Positions 46,172 to 54,199 of a stretch of DNA of 64,000 nucleotides are shown in pieces. The translations under genes were made by a program, and so were the position numbers. The notes under the pieces were generated by a model. That model had not been told where the DNA came from. It worked only from the letters and a program-made list of their open reading frames with translations, and ran no database searches. The DNA is from Rhizobiaceae bacterium (lineage in GTDB: Bacteria; Pseudomonadota; Alphaproteobacteria; Rhizobiales; Rhizobiaceae). The DNA is taken from the NCBI GenBank assembly GCA_028281105.1, contig JANQKQ010000053.1, positions 1-64,000 of the forward strand. The letters run 5' to 3'. The stretch's first letter is position 1. Each line of letters starts with the position of its first letter.

Positions 46172-46564
46172 ATGAAAGCGCGCGGTAACCTGCTTCGGTT
46201 GAAGCATTTTCAGGTAGAGGACAAGACCCGTCAGCTGGCTCAGATCGACATGATGATCGCCGAATTCGGCCGCATGTGCGAGGAGCTGGACGCCCAGATC
46301 AAGCTGGAGGAGGAAAAGGCGGGCATCGACGACCCGACGCATTTCGCCTATCCGACCTTCGCCAAGGCGGCGATCCAGCGTCGCGACAATCTAAAGGTCT
46401 CGATCCGCGAGCTTCAGGACAAGCGCGTCGGCGCGGTCGAGGCGCTCGAGGAAGCGGACGAGGAACTGCGCAAGGCGCAGGCCAAGCACGACCGGGACGG
46501 CAACTCGGCCGTGGTGGAAGAGCCGGCCGAGTCGGTCGTCGACCAGGCCACGATGATCGGCTGA
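46172..46564 (+). CDS. fliJ: FliJ-like flagellar export/coiled-coil protein
   Basis: A 130-residue, mostly alpha-helical protein with long coiled-coil stretches (about residues 15-60 and 75-115), as expected for FliJ, the stalk-like chaperone/escort of the flagellar type III export ATPase. No cysteine-rich or enzymatic motif was seen. ATG 46172 follows CGAGGAG at 46157-46163. It lies beside ctrA, as in several Hyphomicrobiales; other flagellar genes are not in the window. The name rests mainly on size, coiled coil and position. Confidence 0.75.
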   Translation: MKARGNLLRLKHFQVEDKTRQLAQIDMMIAEFGRMCEELDAQIKLEEEKAGIDDPTHFAYPTFAKAAIQRRDNLKVSIRELQDKRVGAVEALEEADEELRKAQAKHDRDGNSAVVEEPAESVVDQATMIG

Positions 46565-46726
46565 GGCCTTCCACGTTGGGGCATTGTCAGCCCCGTAAAT
46601 CCAAAATATCGCCGTGGTGGCCCGGCTGCAGGCTTTGCTGGCGTCGGCTTGTGCGGCCGGTCGGCCGGGCCTAGATAAGGCGGATCGCAACCCGGCCCCG
46701 CTGCCGATCCTCGGAACTCAAACTCG

Positions 46727-47152
46727 GTGCGAACGCTTTATCCTTCGTTGCTCCTGGTAGCGGCGGTTTCCTTCGGGCTTGGAATATCCCTGCCGCTGCT
46801 GCGCCTGGACCGTCTCTACTTTCTGACCGAGACGCCCTCGCTGCTCGATGTGATTGCGGGACTCTGGCTTGAGGGCAGTTGGGCGCTGGCATTGGTGATG
46901 GGCCTGTTCTCGATCGCATTTCCGCTCGTCAAGCTTTACATCGCGTTCCAGGCCGGGATGGCGGGTAGTACTATTCCGGGATGGGTCGGCGTTGTCGGCA
47001 AATGGTCGCTGATGGACGTGGTGCTGGTGGCGATCGTCATCTTCGCTGCAAAGACCAGCGGGTTGGCCAGCGCGTTCACCCAGCCGGGCCTGTGGTTCTA
47101 CGGCTTGTCGGCGGTTATCGCCGCCATCGCCACCACGGCGTTGCGGCGGTAG
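46727..47152 (+). CDS. PqiA-domain (paraquat-inducible protein A-like) membrane protein
   Basis: A 141-residue single PqiA domain with four membrane segments. It carries the PqiA patterns TPSLLDVIAGLWLEGSWALALVM and GKWSLMDVVLVAIVIF. Full-length PqiA has two such domains plus zinc ribbons; this protein is a half-size form lacking the Cys-containing ribbons. A GTG start at 46727 is used. The role is probably in membrane stress or lipid transport. A perfect 23-bp inverted repeat follows the gene. Confidence 0.85.
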   Translation: MRTLYPSLLLVAAVSFGLGISLPLLRLDRLYFLTETPSLLDVIAGLWLEGSWALALVMGLFSIAFPLVKLYIAFQAGMAGSTIPGWVGVVGKWSLMDVVLVAIVIFAAKTSGLASAFTQPGLWFYGLSAVIAAIATTALRR

Positions 47153-47174
47153 ATTTTTTCTTTTTCCGCGGCTC

Positions 47175-47246
47175 CGGCCCGCTCCCCCGCCCAGCCACCC
47201 CACGTCAGTATCCTTGCAAGGGATGGCTGGGCGGGGGAGCGGGCCG
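47175..47246. repeat. Perfect 23-bp inverted repeat, possible REP-like element
   Basis: Arms at 47175-47197 and 47224-47246 match over 23 bases (CGGCCCGCTCCCCCGCCCAG plus three more), with a 26-base loop holding a second palindrome, CCTTGCAAGG (47212-47221). It lies between the converging pqiA-like and EamA genes. A T-run lies before it, not after it, so it is not a classic terminator; GC content and perfect symmetry are unusual. It does not recur in this window. Confidence 0.8.
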
Positions 47247-47270
47247 CAGCCGCCCTTCATACAACGAAAG

Positions 47271-48194
47271 TCAAGACTTGGTCGCACCGCCGGGCGGCGT
47301 GATGGGTTCGCGTGCGGCGACCGCCTCGCGATGGGAGATGTAGGTTGCCGCCGCGACGATGATGCCCGAGCCCAAGAACACATACGGATCCAGGGGATCG
47401 GCGAAGATCCACAGACCCAAGATCGCCGCCCAGACCAGTTGCAGGAAGGTGAACGGCTGGGTCACCGTGATCGGGGCGGCCCGCAAGGCCTGGATCATGG
47501 TGTAGTGACCGACGGTGGCGAAAACCGCGGTCGCGCCCAGCCAGGCGACTTCGACCACCGTTGGCGTCTGCCAGTTCCATAGCGCGCCGGGCAACAGCAC
47601 CAGTGTGCAGAACAGCGACAGCATGGCGACGATCTCATCGTTGCCGGCTTCCCTGGTGAGCTTCTTGGCCATGATGAACGAAGCGGCGAAAAGCGGACCG
47701 GCGGCGAGCTGGGCAAGCTGACCCTGCGACAGTTCCTGGAAGCCGGGTCGAAGGATGACAAGTGCGCCGACGAACCCGACCAGCACCCCGCCGACCCGGC
47801 GCAGCTGCAGCCGCTCGCCCAGGAAGATCGCCGCGCCGATGGTAACGAATATCGGTGCGGTGTAACCGATGGCGGTCACCTCCGCGATCGGGATGCGCGC
47901 CATGGCGTAGAACCACAGGATGACCGCGATGCCGTGGACGATGCCGCGTGCGGCGAACCTGCCCATCAGCCCGGCCGACGGGCGGAAATGCGCGATGCGC
48001 ACGAACACCGGGATCATGATGACGATCCCAATCAGGTAGCGGATGAAAGCTGCCTCGATCGCCGGAAGATCGGAGCCCGACAAGCGCACGGTCACCGCGA
48101 CCAGCACGAAACAGATGCCGGTCACAATCATCCACAAAATGCCGGCGGCCGTCGCCGAAACGCGCGCCGGCTTGTTTGCCGCTGCGGAAACCAT
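47271..48194 (-). CDS. EamA/DMT-family transporter
   Basis: A 307-residue inner-membrane protein with ten predicted helices in two EamA repeats. The first has FIRYLIGIVIMIPVFV and EVTAIGYTAPIFVTIGAAIFLGE, the second EVAWLGATAVFATVGHYTMIQALR and the closing GLWIFADPLDPYVFLGSGIIV. Drug/metabolite exporters of this family move amino acids, nucleotides or drugs; the substrate is unknown. ATG 48194. It stands alone. Confidence 0.9.
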   Translation of the reverse strand: MVSAAANKPARVSATAAGILWMIVTGICFVLVAVTVRLSGSDLPAIEAAFIRYLIGIVIMIPVFVRIAHFRPSAGLMGRFAARGIVHGIAVILWFYAMARIPIAEVTAIGYTAPIFVTIGAAIFLGERLQLRRVGGVLVGFVGALVILRPGFQELSQGQLAQLAAGPLFAASFIMAKKLTREAGNDEIVAMLSLFCTLVLLPGALWNWQTPTVVEVAWLGATAVFATVGHYTMIQALRAAPITVTQPFTFLQLVWAAILGLWIFADPLDPYVFLGSGIIVAAATYISHREAVAAREPITPPGGATKS

Positions 48195-48350
48195 GCGATG
48201 TCCTGTGAAGCGCGGCCATCCGTTCGCCTCTTTGGTTCAAGACGAGACGGCTCGCGATGGCTACGTTTCTATTGGGTGTAAAGCTCTGACTGTCGCACGA
48301 GCATGGGCCAAGCGCGGCCGCCGCGCAAGGACAAACCTCGATGACGGGTG

Positions 48351-48389
48351 GAGAGGGCCGGCGCCAGCGAAGGCGGCGCCGTCCCTCTC
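48351..48389 (-). terminator. Hairpin after the GGDEF-EAL gene
   Basis: A 15-base stem with one mismatch (48351-48365 and 48375-48389; outer GAGAGGG/CCCTCTC, inner GGCGCC/GGCGCC) lies nine bases past the leftward stop codon. No T-run follows, so it is only terminator-like. Confidence 0.5.
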
Positions 48390-48397
48390 GATTTGTA

Positions 48398-49972
48398 TCA
48401 GACGGCCACTTTCAGGTCGGCACCGATCTGGTCGGGTTCGTTGTTCTGCTCGATCATCGGGCGATGCTGCACCCACAGATTGGACCGGTGAAGCTCGTCG
48501 AGCCGCATCGGCCTGGCGAGCAGGAAGCCCTGCACCTCGTTGCACCCGCTGGCGCGCACGTGATCCAACTGTTCCAGAGTTTCAACGCCTTCCGCGGTGA
48601 CCTGCATGTCCAGCGAGCGACCCAGCTCGATCATCACGTCGACCAGCCGGGCGGCCGACGAGCCGTGGTTCTTGAGGTCGGCCAGGAACGAGCGGTCGAT
48701 CTTTATTCGGTCGAGCGGGATCTGCCGAAGGTAGGACATGGAAGAATAGCCGGCGCCGAAGTCGTCCAGCGCGACGGCGATGCCGAGCCCGCGTAGACGG
48801 GCGATTGCATCGGCCGCGCGGCTGGCGTCGGTCAGGAACACGCTCTCGGTGATCTCCAGCTCCAGCCGGCCCGGTTCAAAACCGGTCTCGACCAATATCC
48901 CGGTGACCATTTCGACGAATTCGGGTTGCACGAAATGGCTGGGCGAGATGTTGACGGCCAGCTTCAACCCGTCCAGGTCCCGGATTTCGGCGCACGCGCG
49001 GCGCAGCACGATCTCGCCGACCTGTCCGATCACGCCGATGGCCTCGGCCACCGGAATGAACTTGTCGGACGGCATTTCGCCTGCGACCGGATGGGTCCAA
49101 CGCACCAGTGCCTCTACACCGGCGGCCTTGCCCGGAGTCATCGTGAACAGCGGCTGGTAGACGACGTCGAACTGGTTGTCGGCGACCGCGCGACGCAGAT
49201 CGGATTCCAACACGCCGCGCTGCCTGATCTCCTCGGCCATGTGCGGGTCGAAGATGCGGAAGGTGTTGCGGCCGGCCTCCTTGGCCTGCATCAGGGCGAA
49301 ATCGGCGCGGCGCAGCGCCTCGGCTGCGCTGACGCGTTCCTTGTCGACCAAGTGGGCGCCGATCGACACGCCTAGATAGATGTCGCGGCTGCCAACCCGG
49401 ATCGGCTTACGCATGGCTTCGAATATGCGCCCGGCGATCGTCTCAAGCCGGCTTGCATCGCCGATGCCCGGGATGAGTGCTGCGAATTCGTCGCCCGAGC
49501 GGCGCGCGATCACATCGGGACCGCGCAGGCATGACTTGATTCGCCCGCCGAACGCCCTGATCACCATATCGCCAACCTCATGGCCGTATGAATCGTTGAC
49601 GCTCTTGAAGCGGTCCAGGTCGAAATACATCACCGCCAGCGTACCGGTTTTGGCGCACCGCTTGAGTTCTTCGCTCAGGATGGCGTCAAAGCTGCGGCGG
49701 TTGGGCAGTCCGGTCAGTTCATCGACATAGGCGAGTTGGCCGATATTGCGTAGCGCACGCGCCGATCGCCACAGGATGACGGCGACGATCAACAAGGTGA
49801 TCGTCGTGCATGCGCCGGTGATCAGCTGCCCGTGCGAGATGGTAACGCCGGCGAGCCGGGCGGAGTTGTAGATGTCCGATCCCTGCTGCCACAACGAAAT
49901 GAACGATGCGACGAGGACTGCCTGGGAGAGCTTGACTGTTCTCCCATGCTGCAGCATTTGCGAGTCACGCAT
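48398..49972 (-). CDS. GGDEF-EAL cyclic-di-GMP signalling protein
   Basis: A 524-residue protein. Two membrane segments (about 15-30 and 50-68) come first, then GGDEF (about 75-240) with a Ser for the first Gly (RRSGDEF) and an inhibitory I-site RGPD five residues upstream, and EAL (about 255-505) with GVEALVRW, NISPSHF, LEITES, ALDDFGAGYSS, KIDRSF and AEGVET. All EAL catalytic residues are present, so phosphodiesterase activity is likely; SGDEF forms can be active as cyclases. Leftward; a weak hairpin follows. Confidence 0.92.
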   Translation of the reverse strand: MRDSQMLQHGRTVKLSQAVLVASFISLWQQGSDIYNSARLAGVTISHGQLITGACTTITLLIVAVILWRSARALRNIGQLAYVDELTGLPNRRSFDAILSEELKRCAKTGTLAVMYFDLDRFKSVNDSYGHEVGDMVIRAFGGRIKSCLRGPDVIARRSGDEFAALIPGIGDASRLETIAGRIFEAMRKPIRVGSRDIYLGVSIGAHLVDKERVSAAEALRRADFALMQAKEAGRNTFRIFDPHMAEEIRQRGVLESDLRRAVADNQFDVVYQPLFTMTPGKAAGVEALVRWTHPVAGEMPSDKFIPVAEAIGVIGQVGEIVLRRACAEIRDLDGLKLAVNISPSHFVQPEFVEMVTGILVETGFEPGRLELEITESVFLTDASRAADAIARLRGLGIAVALDDFGAGYSSMSYLRQIPLDRIKIDRSFLADLKNHGSSAARLVDVMIELGRSLDMQVTAEGVETLEQLDHVRASGCNEVQGFLLARPMRLDELHRSNLWVQHRPMIEQNNEPDQIGADLKVAV

Positions 49973-50011
49973 GGTGGGGGTCCCTGCTTTGTGTGACAGG
50001 AATGTACCGCC

Positions 50012-51322
50012 TTGACTTCAATTAACCGCAAATCCGTACGCTCAAATTTTAGCAATCGGCGCATCCATTGCGTTCATCGTTGGCGAGCGCTGTTGCCGGC
50101 GGCAATCGTGCTGATCGTGGCGATCGGCGCCGACCTTGCGCTTGCGGCCTCGCGTGGCGAGACTGAAGCGCAGTTCCGGGCCTGGCTTGCCGGCGAATTG
50201 TGGCCGCGCGCGCGCGATCGCGGCGTCTCCGCCCGGCGATTCAACCAAGCCTTCGCCGGTGTACGGCTGCAATGGGACCTGCCCGATCTGGTTCCGCCGG
50301 GCACGCAGCCGCCGGCGAAGCGCGCACAAAGCCAGGCCGAGTTCCGGGCGCCGGCGGCCTATTTCAACGAAGCCAACCTGCGGGCCCAGGCGGCGCGCGG
50401 GAGCCAATTGGCGCAACGCTGGGCGCCGGTTCTTGGGGAGATCGAGGCCCGGTTCGGTGTACCGGGCAGGGTGGTGATCGCCATCTGGGGCCGTGAATCC
50501 GCATTTGGCAGGGCGCCAAGTCCCCATCCGGCGGTGCGGGTACTGGCGACTAAGGCTTTCATGTCCACACGAAAGGCGTTGTTCACGGAGGAGCTGCTGG
50601 CTGCGCTGGAAATCATCGAACGTGGCGAGACCGCGCCGGCGGCGCTTAAGGGATCGTGGGCCGGCGCGATGGGCCAGCCGCAATTCCTGCCGTCCAGCTA
50701 TCTGCGATACGCCGTCGATTTCGACCGCGACGGGGTAAAGGACATCTGGAACTCGGTGCCCGATACGCTTGCCTCGATCGCCAACTATCTGGCGTCCCAC
50801 GGCTGGCAGGCGGGCCGCGATTGGGGTTACGAGGCGCGCATACCCCAGCACGTGTCGTGTGCGCAGGAAGGTCCGGACCGGGCGCGGCCGATCCGGCAAT
50901 GGGTGGCCCAAGGCATCAACAGAATCTCCGGCCGGCCGTTTCCCGACCATGAGATCGATCGCGACGGCATGATGCTGGTCCCGGCCGGCCGGCACGGGCC
51001 GGCATTCGTGGTGACGCCCAACTTCTATGTGCTCAAGGCCTACAACAATTCCGATCTGTACGCGCTGTATGTGGGCAATCTGGCGGACCGCATCGCCTAT
51101 GGCAGCGCTGCGTTCGTCGCGCCATGGCGGCCGCAGGCGGCAATGCTGCGCTCGGACATCGCGCGGGCGCAGCGGGTGCTGGAAGCCGCCGGCCATGACG
51201 TGGGCGGGGCGGACGGGCTGCCGGGCTACAAAACACGGCGTTCCATCGGTGCCTGGCAGGAGGCCGCCGGCCGCGATCCCACCTGTTTCCCCGATCCGGC
51301 GCTGCTTAAGGACATACGCTAG
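50012..51322 (+). CDS. Lytic murein transglycosylase, MltB type
   Basis: A 436-residue periplasmic enzyme that cleaves peptidoglycan glycan strands. After an N-terminal hydrophobic signal (about residues 27-45), the SLT domain has the catalytic Glu in VVIAIWGRESAFGRA, with TKAFMSTRKALFTEELLAALE and SWAGAMGQPQFLPSSYLRYAVDFDRDG, all typical of MltB. A C-terminal peptidoglycan-binding segment includes GGADGLPGYKTRRSIGAWQEAAG. A TTG start at 50012 follows AGGAA. Divergent from the GGDEF-EAL gene. Confidence 0.92.
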   Translation: MTSINRKSVRSNFSNRRIHCVHRWRALLPAAIVLIVAIGADLALAASRGETEAQFRAWLAGELWPRARDRGVSARRFNQAFAGVRLQWDLPDLVPPGTQPPAKRAQSQAEFRAPAAYFNEANLRAQAARGSQLAQRWAPVLGEIEARFGVPGRVVIAIWGRESAFGRAPSPHPAVRVLATKAFMSTRKALFTEELLAALEIIERGETAPAALKGSWAGAMGQPQFLPSSYLRYAVDFDRDGVKDIWNSVPDTLASIANYLASHGWQAGRDWGYEARIPQHVSCAQEGPDRARPIRQWVAQGINRISGRPFPDHEIDRDGMMLVPAGRHGPAFVVTPNFYVLKAYNNSDLYALYVGNLADRIAYGSAAFVAPWRPQAAMLRSDIARAQRVLEAAGHDVGGADGLPGYKTRRSIGAWQEAAGRDPTCFPDPALLKDIR

Positions 51323-51441
51323 GGCGTGAAGCTTCGACCTTCGCCGCGCGGCTCAAAGACTATGGGAGTCGGATGTCGTTTGACACATCGAACCCGGCGA
51401 GCTTGGATTGGAGCGTTGCGTGACCAGGCCCGGAGGCGTTC

Positions 51442-52341
51442 GTGTCGGCGATCGATCACCGTCAAATCATCGCACAGCTGCCGGACGGCGAGCGTGCCCG
51501 GCTGACCCGGCTTGCCAACCGGCCGGGGCTGGTGCGCCTGGCTGTCCAGCTTGCCTTGATCGTCGGTCTGGGGTCGTTCATCGTGGCGCGCGCGCCGGGC
51601 TGGCCGCTGGCGCTGCCGGTCCAGGGGATCGTCATCATCTTCCTGTTCTGTGCCATGCACGAGGCCGTGCATGAGACCGCGTTCGCCAGCCGGCGCCTGA
51701 ACCGGGTGGTGGGCTGGATATGCGGATTTGCCGTGGGCATCGCACCGACATGGTTCACCTATTTCCATCTGGCGCATCACCGCCACACCCACGACCGCGA
51801 ACGAGATCCCGAGCTGGCGATCTCCAAGCCACATACATTGACGCAGTATCTCGTCTACCTGTCGGGGCTGCCCGCCTGGTGGGGCAACGCGCGTGCGTTG
51901 GCCGCCAACGCGCTGGGGCGTTCACACGAGCCGTTCGTGCCGGAGCGCGGCCGGGCGAAGGTGATTGCCGAGGCCAGGCTGTTCCTGTCGCTCTACGCGG
52001 CGCTTGCGCTGGCAAGCTTCGCCTTTTCCTCGACGCTGCTGGTGTGGGCATGGCTGGTGCCGGTGCTGTTGGGCCAGCCGTTTCTGCGCGCCTACCTGCT
52101 GGCCGAGCACGCGCGTTGCGCGCACGTGGCCAACATGCTGCACAACACGCGCACCACGTTCACCACGGCAATCGTGCGCTGGATCGCCTGGAACATGCCC
52201 TATCACACCGAGCATCACGTCCATCCCGGCGTCCCGTTCCACCTGCTGCCGGCGTTCCACAAAATCATGCGCGACCGGCTGGTGGTGACCGAACGCGGAT
52301 ATGCACGGTTTCATTCCAAGCTGATCGCAGAGATGGTTTGA
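51442..52341 (+). CDS. Fatty-acid-desaturase-family membrane protein
   Basis: A 299-residue membrane di-iron enzyme. The three histidine boxes are HEAVH (about residue 73), HLAHHRHTH (about 111-117) and HTEHHVH near the end (about 253), in the order and spacing of membrane-bound desaturases/hydroxylases. About four to five membrane helices surround them. The substrate (acyl lipid, carotenoid or other) cannot be read. GTG at 51442 follows CGGAGG. Followed by an amine oxidase gene at 21 bases, possibly one operon. Confidence 0.9.
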   Translation: MSAIDHRQIIAQLPDGERARLTRLANRPGLVRLAVQLALIVGLGSFIVARAPGWPLALPVQGIVIIFLFCAMHEAVHETAFASRRLNRVVGWICGFAVGIAPTWFTYFHLAHHRHTHDRERDPELAISKPHTLTQYLVYLSGLPAWWGNARALAANALGRSHEPFVPERGRAKVIAEARLFLSLYAALALASFAFSSTLLVWAWLVPVLLGQPFLRAYLLAEHARCAHVANMLHNTRTTFTTAIVRWIAWNMPYHTEHHVHPGVPFHLLPAFHKIMRDRLVVTERGYARFHSKLIAEMV

Positions 52342-52362
52342 GGTGGGGACGATGCTTGCCGG

Positions 52363-53721
52363 ATGCTCCGCCCGATCATGGAAGCGGATCGAGCCGTGAC
52401 CGTGTCCAGACGCCGGTTCGCGGGCGGGGCGGCCGCCGGCATTGGGGCGGCGTTCATTCCCCGCCTCGGCTTTGCCGCAGACGTTGACGTGGTGGTCGTC
52501 GGCGCCGGCGCGGCCGGCCTGGCGGCGGCGAAGGCGCTGATCGAGGCGGGCTTTCGGGTGAAGGTGCTGGAGGCGGCCGGCCGGGTGGGCGGACGCGCCT
52601 ATACCGAAAGCGATACGTTCGACGTCGCCTTCGATCACGGCTGCACGTTTCTGCACAACGGCGATCGCAATCCCTGGCGGGCATATGCTCGGGCAAATGG
52701 ATTCGAAATATCGCCGTTGCCGCCCGACGGCGAATCCCAGGTCAATATCGGTCGTCGGCCGGCAAGCAGGCGCGAATATGCCGCCATGAATCGCCAGTAT
52801 GAGGCGATCGCAGATGCGATCGAGACGGCCGCCGATTCGGGTCGCGACATCTCCGCGCGCCACGCCGTTTCGAACGTGCCCCGTGACCGCTGGACGCCGA
52901 TCGCCGAGTTCTGGCATCGCGAGGGCGCGGGGCTGGAAATGGATGAGTTCTCAGTCACGGACTGGGAGGCAAGCGCGGATGGAGCAGACCATCACTGCCC
53001 CGCGGGATACGGCGCGCTGGTCGCCCATTACGGCCGCGATATCCCGGTCGAGCTTAACGCGCGCGTGCGGCACATCGACTGGTCGCGGTCGGGAGTGAAG
53101 GTCGCAACCGATGACGGGGCCATCGAAGCGCGAGCCTGCGTGGTTACCGTGTCGGTAGGCGTCCTGGCCGACGGAGCCATCGCCTTCACACCGGCGCTGC
53201 CATCGTGGATGCGCGGGGCGCTGGATGGTTTCAACATGGCCGCCTACATCACCGTCGGACTGCAGTTCGAACGGGCGCAGGTCTTACCCGTCGTCGACAA
53301 TGCCTGGTTCTGGGTCGACGGTGATCACGATGAGCTGCTCAGCTTCATGAGCAATATGGGCGGGCTGGGCGTGTCGCGGGCCAACGCTTCGGGTCGACTG
53401 GCGCGCGAGCTGGAGCGGGCCGGCGAGCGCGCGGCGATCGACTTTGCGTTGGAGCGGTTGCGCGCGGGATTGGGTTCCCACGCTGCTAGATCGTTTCGTA
53501 AGGGCCGGCTGCAGGCCTGGATCGACAATCCCCTTACCCTGGGTACCTGGGCGCATGCCAAGCCCGGAAAGGCCGATCTGCGGCCCCTGCTTGCCAGGCC
53601 CGTCGGCAAGCGGGTCTTCCTCGCCGGGGAAGCGTGCCACCCGGACATGTTCACAACGTGCCACGGCGCGCGGCAGTCGGGCGAAGCGGCGGCGAAGGCC
53701 GTTGCCCGGCAGTTGGCTTAG
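52363..53721 (+). CDS. Flavin amine oxidase with twin-arginine-type signal
   Basis: A 452-residue flavoenzyme of the monoamine oxidase/phytoene desaturase fold. An SRRRFAGG twin-arginine motif and a hydrophobic stretch come first, so folded export through Tat is likely. FAD is bound by DVVVVGAGAAGLAAAKALIE and by VGGRAYTE; the C-terminal FLAGEACHPDMFTTCHGARQSG is the second conserved FAD segment. Amine substrates or porphyrinogen-like relatives are possible. The start is uncertain (ATG 52363 or 52378). It is co-oriented with the desaturase gene. Confidence 0.88.
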   Translation: MLRPIMEADRAVTVSRRRFAGGAAAGIGAAFIPRLGFAADVDVVVVGAGAAGLAAAKALIEAGFRVKVLEAAGRVGGRAYTESDTFDVAFDHGCTFLHNGDRNPWRAYARANGFEISPLPPDGESQVNIGRRPASRREYAAMNRQYEAIADAIETAADSGRDISARHAVSNVPRDRWTPIAEFWHREGAGLEMDEFSVTDWEASADGADHHCPAGYGALVAHYGRDIPVELNARVRHIDWSRSGVKVATDDGAIEARACVVTVSVGVLADGAIAFTPALPSWMRGALDGFNMAAYITVGLQFERAQVLPVVDNAWFWVDGDHDELLSFMSNMGGLGVSRANASGRLARELERAGERAAIDFALERLRAGLGSHAARSFRKGRLQAWIDNPLTLGTWAHAKPGKADLRPLLARPVGKRVFLAGEACHPDMFTTCHGARQSGEAAAKAVARQLA

Positions 53722-53983
53722 AGGTTGGCCGGCCGAGCCGCGCCGTCGCAGACCCGAGAGAAGCGAGGAAGTGCCGTGAGATAAACAAAACTCCGGCCCG
53801 TCAGGCTCTCGGTGTTTCTGCGAAACACCTGCCGCTGCGACCCCGCGTTTTGTGGCAGACTCAGAAGGCGCTTTGCAGGAGAAAGTTCGAACCCGCAGGG
53901 TTCGCAAGGCCGAATGGCCGCCGGCCGGTCAGGCCGCGCCCGCGCAGGCGTTGAGCGAAGCGAAACTGCCGTGAGCGAAATAA

Positions 53984-54060
53984 TGGCGCGCCCGGGAAGA
54001 TTCGAACTCCCGACCCCCAGATTCGTAGTCTGGTGCTCTATCCAGCTGAGCTACGGGCGC
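53984..54060 (-). tRNA. tRNA-Arg (anticodon ACG)
   Basis: On the minus strand a 77-base cloverleaf with CCA included: 7-bp acceptor stem GCGCCCG/CGGGCGC, discriminator G, a D arm with GCTC/GAGC, the anticodon stem CCAGA/TCTGG with the loop CTACGAA, so anticodon ACG, and a T arm with TTCGAAT. ACG is deaminated to ICG in bacteria and reads CGU/CGC/CGA. The 3' CCA is encoded. Confidence 0.97.
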
Positions 54061-54199
54061 AGTTTGGGGTCGCCGGCCGTCGAACCGTGATCGAGCTACA
54101 AGCCGAACGGCTGGTGGCTGGCGAGGTCGCCTACCTATCGTCTGGCCGGGGCAAATGCAAGCCGTTGCATTGGCAATGAAGCGGCTGCCGGCAGGGTGT

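Noticed and set aside
53954-54090. Small ORF containing ARPGRFELPTPRF over the tRNA
   Set aside because: It is the translation of the antisense of tRNA-Arg, a well-known false protein call.
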